Shown here: one piece after another, positions 61,096-64,000 of the stretch
Layout of the letters: every line of letters starts with the position of its first letter
Position numbering within the stretch: the stretch's first letter is position 1
From: an uncultured Draconibacterium sp.
Lineage (GTDB): Bacteria; Bacteroidota; Bacteroidia; Bacteroidales; Prolixibacteraceae
Length of the DNA stretch: 64,000 nt
Assembly (NCBI RefSeq): GCF_963676815.1
Contig: NZ_OY781365.1
Location: 4,498,501-4,562,500 of the forward strand
Direction: 5' to 3'
Made by a program: the position numbers and the translations under genes
The notes under the pieces: model-generated
Database searches by the model: none
Told to the model about the DNA's origin: nothing
What the model saw: only the letters and a program-made list of their open reading frames with translations

Positions 61096-63135
61096 ATGAA
61101 AACTTTACTATTGTTAGCCTTCTTTATATTCATATTATCATCTGCAAACTGCAACGAGAAAAAAATTAAGTTTGGAAAGATCGATAAAGAAGATCTGGAA
61201 ATGACTGTTTATGAAAAAGATACTACAGCTGTAGCGGTAGTATTATATGAGCTTGGAGACAGTGAGATTGAGTACAATCAAACTACCGGATGGAGGTTGG
61301 TATTTAATGTACACAAGCGAATAAAGGTTTTGAAAAAGGAAGGTGTAGAATATGCTGATTTTCAGATCGGATTGTCAAAGGATGGATCTCGTAGCGAAGA
61401 AGTTAATGGATTGAAAGCAATAACTTTTAACCTTGAAGGTGGGAAGGTTATAAAAGATGAGTTGGATAAAAAAGATGTATACCTGGATGATGTAAGCAAA
61501 TATTATGCTCAGGAAACTTTTTCGATGCCCAATGTTAAGGTAGGATCAGTTATCGAGTTAAAATACTCCATCGATTGCAAAGCTTTTTTTAGAAATATGC
61601 GCCCCTGGATGTTTCAACACAGTATTCCAACTATTTATAGCGAATACTTGGTAAAAATCCCGGAATATTTCAGATTCAGGAAATTTACTTTAGGTTTCGA
61701 AAACTATTCGCAATTTGAAGAAGATAATTACCCTGTATCACAGGTGTTTACCTACAAGACTAGTTCGGGAGGTGATGCGCGAACTTCATCACGGGTTGTT
61801 AAAACCGAATATGATCAGAGTCGGTTAGATTATTCCTGCGACAGGTATCACTGGGTTGCCGAAGATATGCCGGCTTTTAAAAAGGAAGCATTTATTTCAA
61901 CAGAAGATAATTATATCCAACAGGTTCAGTTCGAATTACAAACCATTCAATTTCCAGGTGATAAGCTGTATACATATTCTGAGTCATGGGAATCAATCAA
62001 TAAGAATTTAAAGGAAGATGAAGATTTTGGTAAAATTGTTTTTGGAAATGCACGCTATTTGGAAGACGAAACAAATGGATTATTAAATGGTGTAACCGAC
62101 GACGCTGAGAAAGTGGCGGTCTTATTCAACCATGTTCGTTCTAATTATAAATTTACAGGAAGAAGATCGATCTATTCAAAAGGAATCCGCAAGGTTGTTG
62201 CAGATAAAAGTGGTAATGTGGCTGATATCAACTTTTTGCTATCGGCCTATTTACAAAATGCAGGATTTGATGTAAAGCCAATTGTTCTAAGTACACGGTC
62301 AAATGGAATATTTTTGTTTCCAACAGTTACATCATTTAATTATGTTGCCTTGGTTGCCGAGATAAATGGTCAACCCATATTTTTAGATGCAGCAAATAAA
62401 GATTGTGCAATAAATGAATTGCCCTACGAGTGCTTGAATGGTAATGGTTTAATTGTTGGAGGAGCACAACCAGAATGGGTAAATTTGTATGAATTAGGAA
62501 ATGCGAACTCTCAATTTGTATCAACAATTACTATTAATGATGATGGTAAGCTAACCGGAGCTGTATCCATAGCTAAAATGGGTTATTCTGCGCAGGCATT
62601 CAGGTCAGAAGTAGGAGAGTATGCAAGCACCGCAAAATATATTGAAGACTTTGCGGACAGAAATCTTGACTGGGATATTGAATCGCATGAGCTGGATGGA
62701 ATAGATGACCTTAGCAACAGAACAACCGAGAAAATAACAGCTACAGTAAATAACAAGAGCATATTTGCCGGCGATAAAATTTATATCAATCCTTTAATTG
62801 CAAACATTACCGATGAAAATCCTTTTAAGTTGGAAGAACGAAAATACCCTGTTGATTTTGGATTTAAGTTTAAAGAGAATGAAATGGTAATATTTAATTT
62901 ACCCGAAGGATATGTAGTTGAAGAACTTCCTGAAGCATTCAATGCAATTCTCCCCGAATCAAAAGCGGTGTATTTATTCTCAGTTCAGAAACTTAGTGAG
63001 AAACAAGTACAGGTGGTTTCTAACTTAACGATAAATCAACCCATATTTCAGGCAGAGGATTATGTTTCTTTAAAACAGTTATTTAATCATATTATTGAAA
63101 AGCAGAGTCAGCAGATAATCTTAAAAAAGATCTGA
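61096..63135 (+). CDS. DUF3857/transglutaminase-like protein with lost catalytic residues
   Basis: This 679-residue exported protein has a signal peptide ending near SSANCN. A DUF3857 domain follows (about 45-230, with RIKVLKKEGVEYADF and ETFSMPNVKVGSVIELKYS), a transglutaminase-like domain (about 325-425) and a C-terminal beta domain of the same family. In the transglutaminase part the usual GxCxD reads GNVAD and the histidine strand reads FNYVALVAEI. Cysteine and histidine are therefore replaced, while the aspartate in IFLDAAN remains. It should be inactive as a peptidase or transglutaminase and may bind a ligand or partner. The next gene is a relative, 75 bases downstream. Confidence 0.82.
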   Translation: MKTLLLLAFFIFILSSANCNEKKIKFGKIDKEDLEMTVYEKDTTAVAVVLYELGDSEIEYNQTTGWRLVFNVHKRIKVLKKEGVEYADFQIGLSKDGSRSEEVNGLKAITFNLEGGKVIKDELDKKDVYLDDVSKYYAQETFSMPNVKVGSVIELKYSIDCKAFFRNMRPWMFQHSIPTIYSEYLVKIPEYFRFRKFTLGFENYSQFEEDNYPVSQVFTYKTSSGGDARTSSRVVKTEYDQSRLDYSCDRYHWVAEDMPAFKKEAFISTEDNYIQQVQFELQTIQFPGDKLYTYSESWESINKNLKEDEDFGKIVFGNARYLEDETNGLLNGVTDDAEKVAVLFNHVRSNYKFTGRRSIYSKGIRKVVADKSGNVADINFLLSAYLQNAGFDVKPIVLSTRSNGIFLFPTVTSFNYVALVAEINGQPIFLDAANKDCAINELPYECLNGNGLIVGGAQPEWVNLYELGNANSQFVSTITINDDGKLTGAVSIAKMGYSAQAFRSEVGEYASTAKYIEDFADRNLDWDIESHELDGIDDLSNRTTEKITATVNNKSIFAGDKIYINPLIANITDENPFKLEERKYPVDFGFKFKENEMVIFNLPEGYVVEELPEAFNAILPESKAVYLFSVQKLSEKQVQVVSNLTINQPIFQAEDYVSLKQLFNHIIEKQSQQIILKKI

Positions 63136-63210
63136 TTGGTGAACTAAAAAGCTCTCCATTTATTCCGGATTAAAGCACTCACAATAACTAATATATTAAT
63201 TAAGAAGTAC

Positions 63211-64000
63211 ATGAGATTAAAACACTTACTATTTCTGCTGCTAATTATAAGAACGTGTCCTGTAACTCAAGCAAAAGAAGCTTTTTATCCGGTATCCGAA
63301 ATAAATCCATTGCTATTGCTTAATTCAAACGCTGTGGTGAGAAACAGCGAGATAGTACTTGAAATATATTCCGAAAAAAAAGTGAGCTATCGTGTTAAAA
63401 AAATTATAACAGTATTGAACGAAAATGGAGATGGCGAAGGAGTGCTTTACATTCCTTACGACTCAAACCGAAATGTTGACATAAAAGAGGCAGTGGTATA
63501 TGATAAGAATGGAAGGTTTATAAAAAAGTTTAAGAATACGGATATTTATGATCAGCGGTATTTCGATGGTTTTTCGCTGTTTAATGATTTACGCTTTAAA
63601 CGAATAACTCCAAATGTAAACACCTACCCGTATACGGTGCATTATGAATACTCATTAAATTTCAATGGTATTGTTGATTATTATGATTGGCTACCCGTTG
63701 ATAGTTATAGTAAATCAATTGAATATGCCAGTTATTCAATAATCTTGCATGACAATATGCAGGTAAGAATTAGAGAGAACAATACAGAAGCCATTGATAA
63801 AAGCGAATTAGCTGATGATGATGTGCAGCATTTTTGGGAATTGCAGAATCAGCTCGCCATTGAACGGGAACCTTATGCAATACCGATATATGAACATACT
63901 CCCAATGTGATAATTGCTCCAACACAATTCTCTTACTATGGAACAGATGGTGATTTATCGACATGGCAAAGCTACGGAAACTGGATAGGGCAGTTAATTG
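63211..64000 (+). CDS. Second DUF3857 protein (partial, cut by window end)
   Basis: The frame opens with ATG at 63211 and stays open to the window edge (263 codons). MRLKHLLFLLLIIRTCP is a likely signal peptide, and then AFYPVSEINPLLLLNSNAV leads into a DUF3857 domain. ITVLNENGDGEGVLYIPYDS and YTVHYEYSLNFNGIVDYYDW match the opening of that family. Its transglutaminase domain would lie beyond the window, so activity cannot be judged. It follows its DUF3857 relative on the same strand and probably shares its transcript. Confidence 0.8.
   Translation, partial: MRLKHLLFLLLIIRTCPVTQAKEAFYPVSEINPLLLLNSNAVVRNSEIVLEIYSEKKVSYRVKKIITVLNENGDGEGVLYIPYDSNRNVDIKEAVVYDKNGRFIKKFKNTDIYDQRYFDGFSLFNDLRFKRITPNVNTYPYTVHYEYSLNFNGIVDYYDWLPVDSYSKSIEYASYSIILHDNMQVRIRENNTEAIDKSELADDDVQHFWELQNQLAIEREPYAIPIYEHTPNVIIAPTQFSYYGTDGDLSTWQSYGNWIGQLI

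Noticed and set aside
1..64000. Insertion sequences, prophage or integrative element
   Set aside because: No transposase, integrase, phage structural or conjugation gene was seen on either strand; gene content is chromosomal throughout.

Overview
The window is 64 kb of a Bacteroidota chromosome. The evidence is two SusC/SusD pairs, a type IX secretion sorting domain, LytS/LytTR regulation, Bacteroidota-type -7 promoter elements (TAnnTTTG) and almost no Shine-Dalgarno sequences. The mix of lineage-typical lipoproteins, SusD-like_2 proteins and intergenic palindromic repeats would fit a marine or sediment member of the Marinilabiliales (Prolixibacteraceae-like). That placement is inference, not something I can test here. 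No tRNA, rRNA, CRISPR array, transposase or phage gene was seen.

Layout. 1-8.2 kb: housekeeping and stress genes: Spy-like lipoprotein, glyA, TauE/SafE exporter, COG0523 GTPase, AEC carrier, HAD phosphatase, katG. 8.2-16 kb: a secreted GH5 glycanase with SIMPL protein, an NTF2-like protein, a DPP-IV-type peptidase, and an XRE-cupin regulator next to an acyl-CoA synthetase. 16-22.3 kb: a tightly packed four-gene operon of a LysM protein with a dead lytic-transglycosylase domain, two SGNH hydrolases and an MBOAT acyltransferase. It reads as a cell-envelope O-acetylation machine. 22.3-32.3 kb: a POTRA/Omp85 protein, a ROK regulator with a SusCD pair, and a Tat-signal GH109 enzyme. 32.5-39.4 kb: an Omp85 barrel, a lipoprotein-LytS-LytTR operon with a likely autoregulatory site, FadL and a low-complexity lipoprotein. 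39.5-45.3 kb: proS, an unknown protein, pepT, tilS and a VOC protein, with dispersed palindromic repeats and a striking 21-bp tandem array. 45.5-58 kb: an unknown lipoprotein, a 7-TM AraC regulator and a polysaccharide utilisation locus (SusC-SusD-GH92-GH92). 58.4-64 kb: a transmembrane SARP-type regulator divergent from the locus and two DUF3857 proteins, the last cut by the window edge.

How it fits together. The SusC/SusD/GH92/GH92 operon looks built to capture and trim alpha-mannosides. Its divergent neighbour joins a periplasmic lectin/propeller sensor to a cytoplasmic SARP DNA-binding domain in one polypeptide. Helically phased TGATTAA heptamers between the two genes are a plausible target. 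The ROK-SusCD set and GH109 suggest a second glycan interest, possibly N-acetylhexosamine-containing.

Best candidates for new biology: (1) the LysM-pseudotransglycosylase/SGNH/SGNH/MBOAT operon; (2) the transmembrane SARP regulator and its candidate operator; (3) the 11-unit, exactly 21-bp tandem array between convergent genes; (4) intergenic repeats read in frame at both ends of the second SGNH gene; (5) the 21-bp-spaced direct repeat before the lipoprotein-LytS-LytTR operon.
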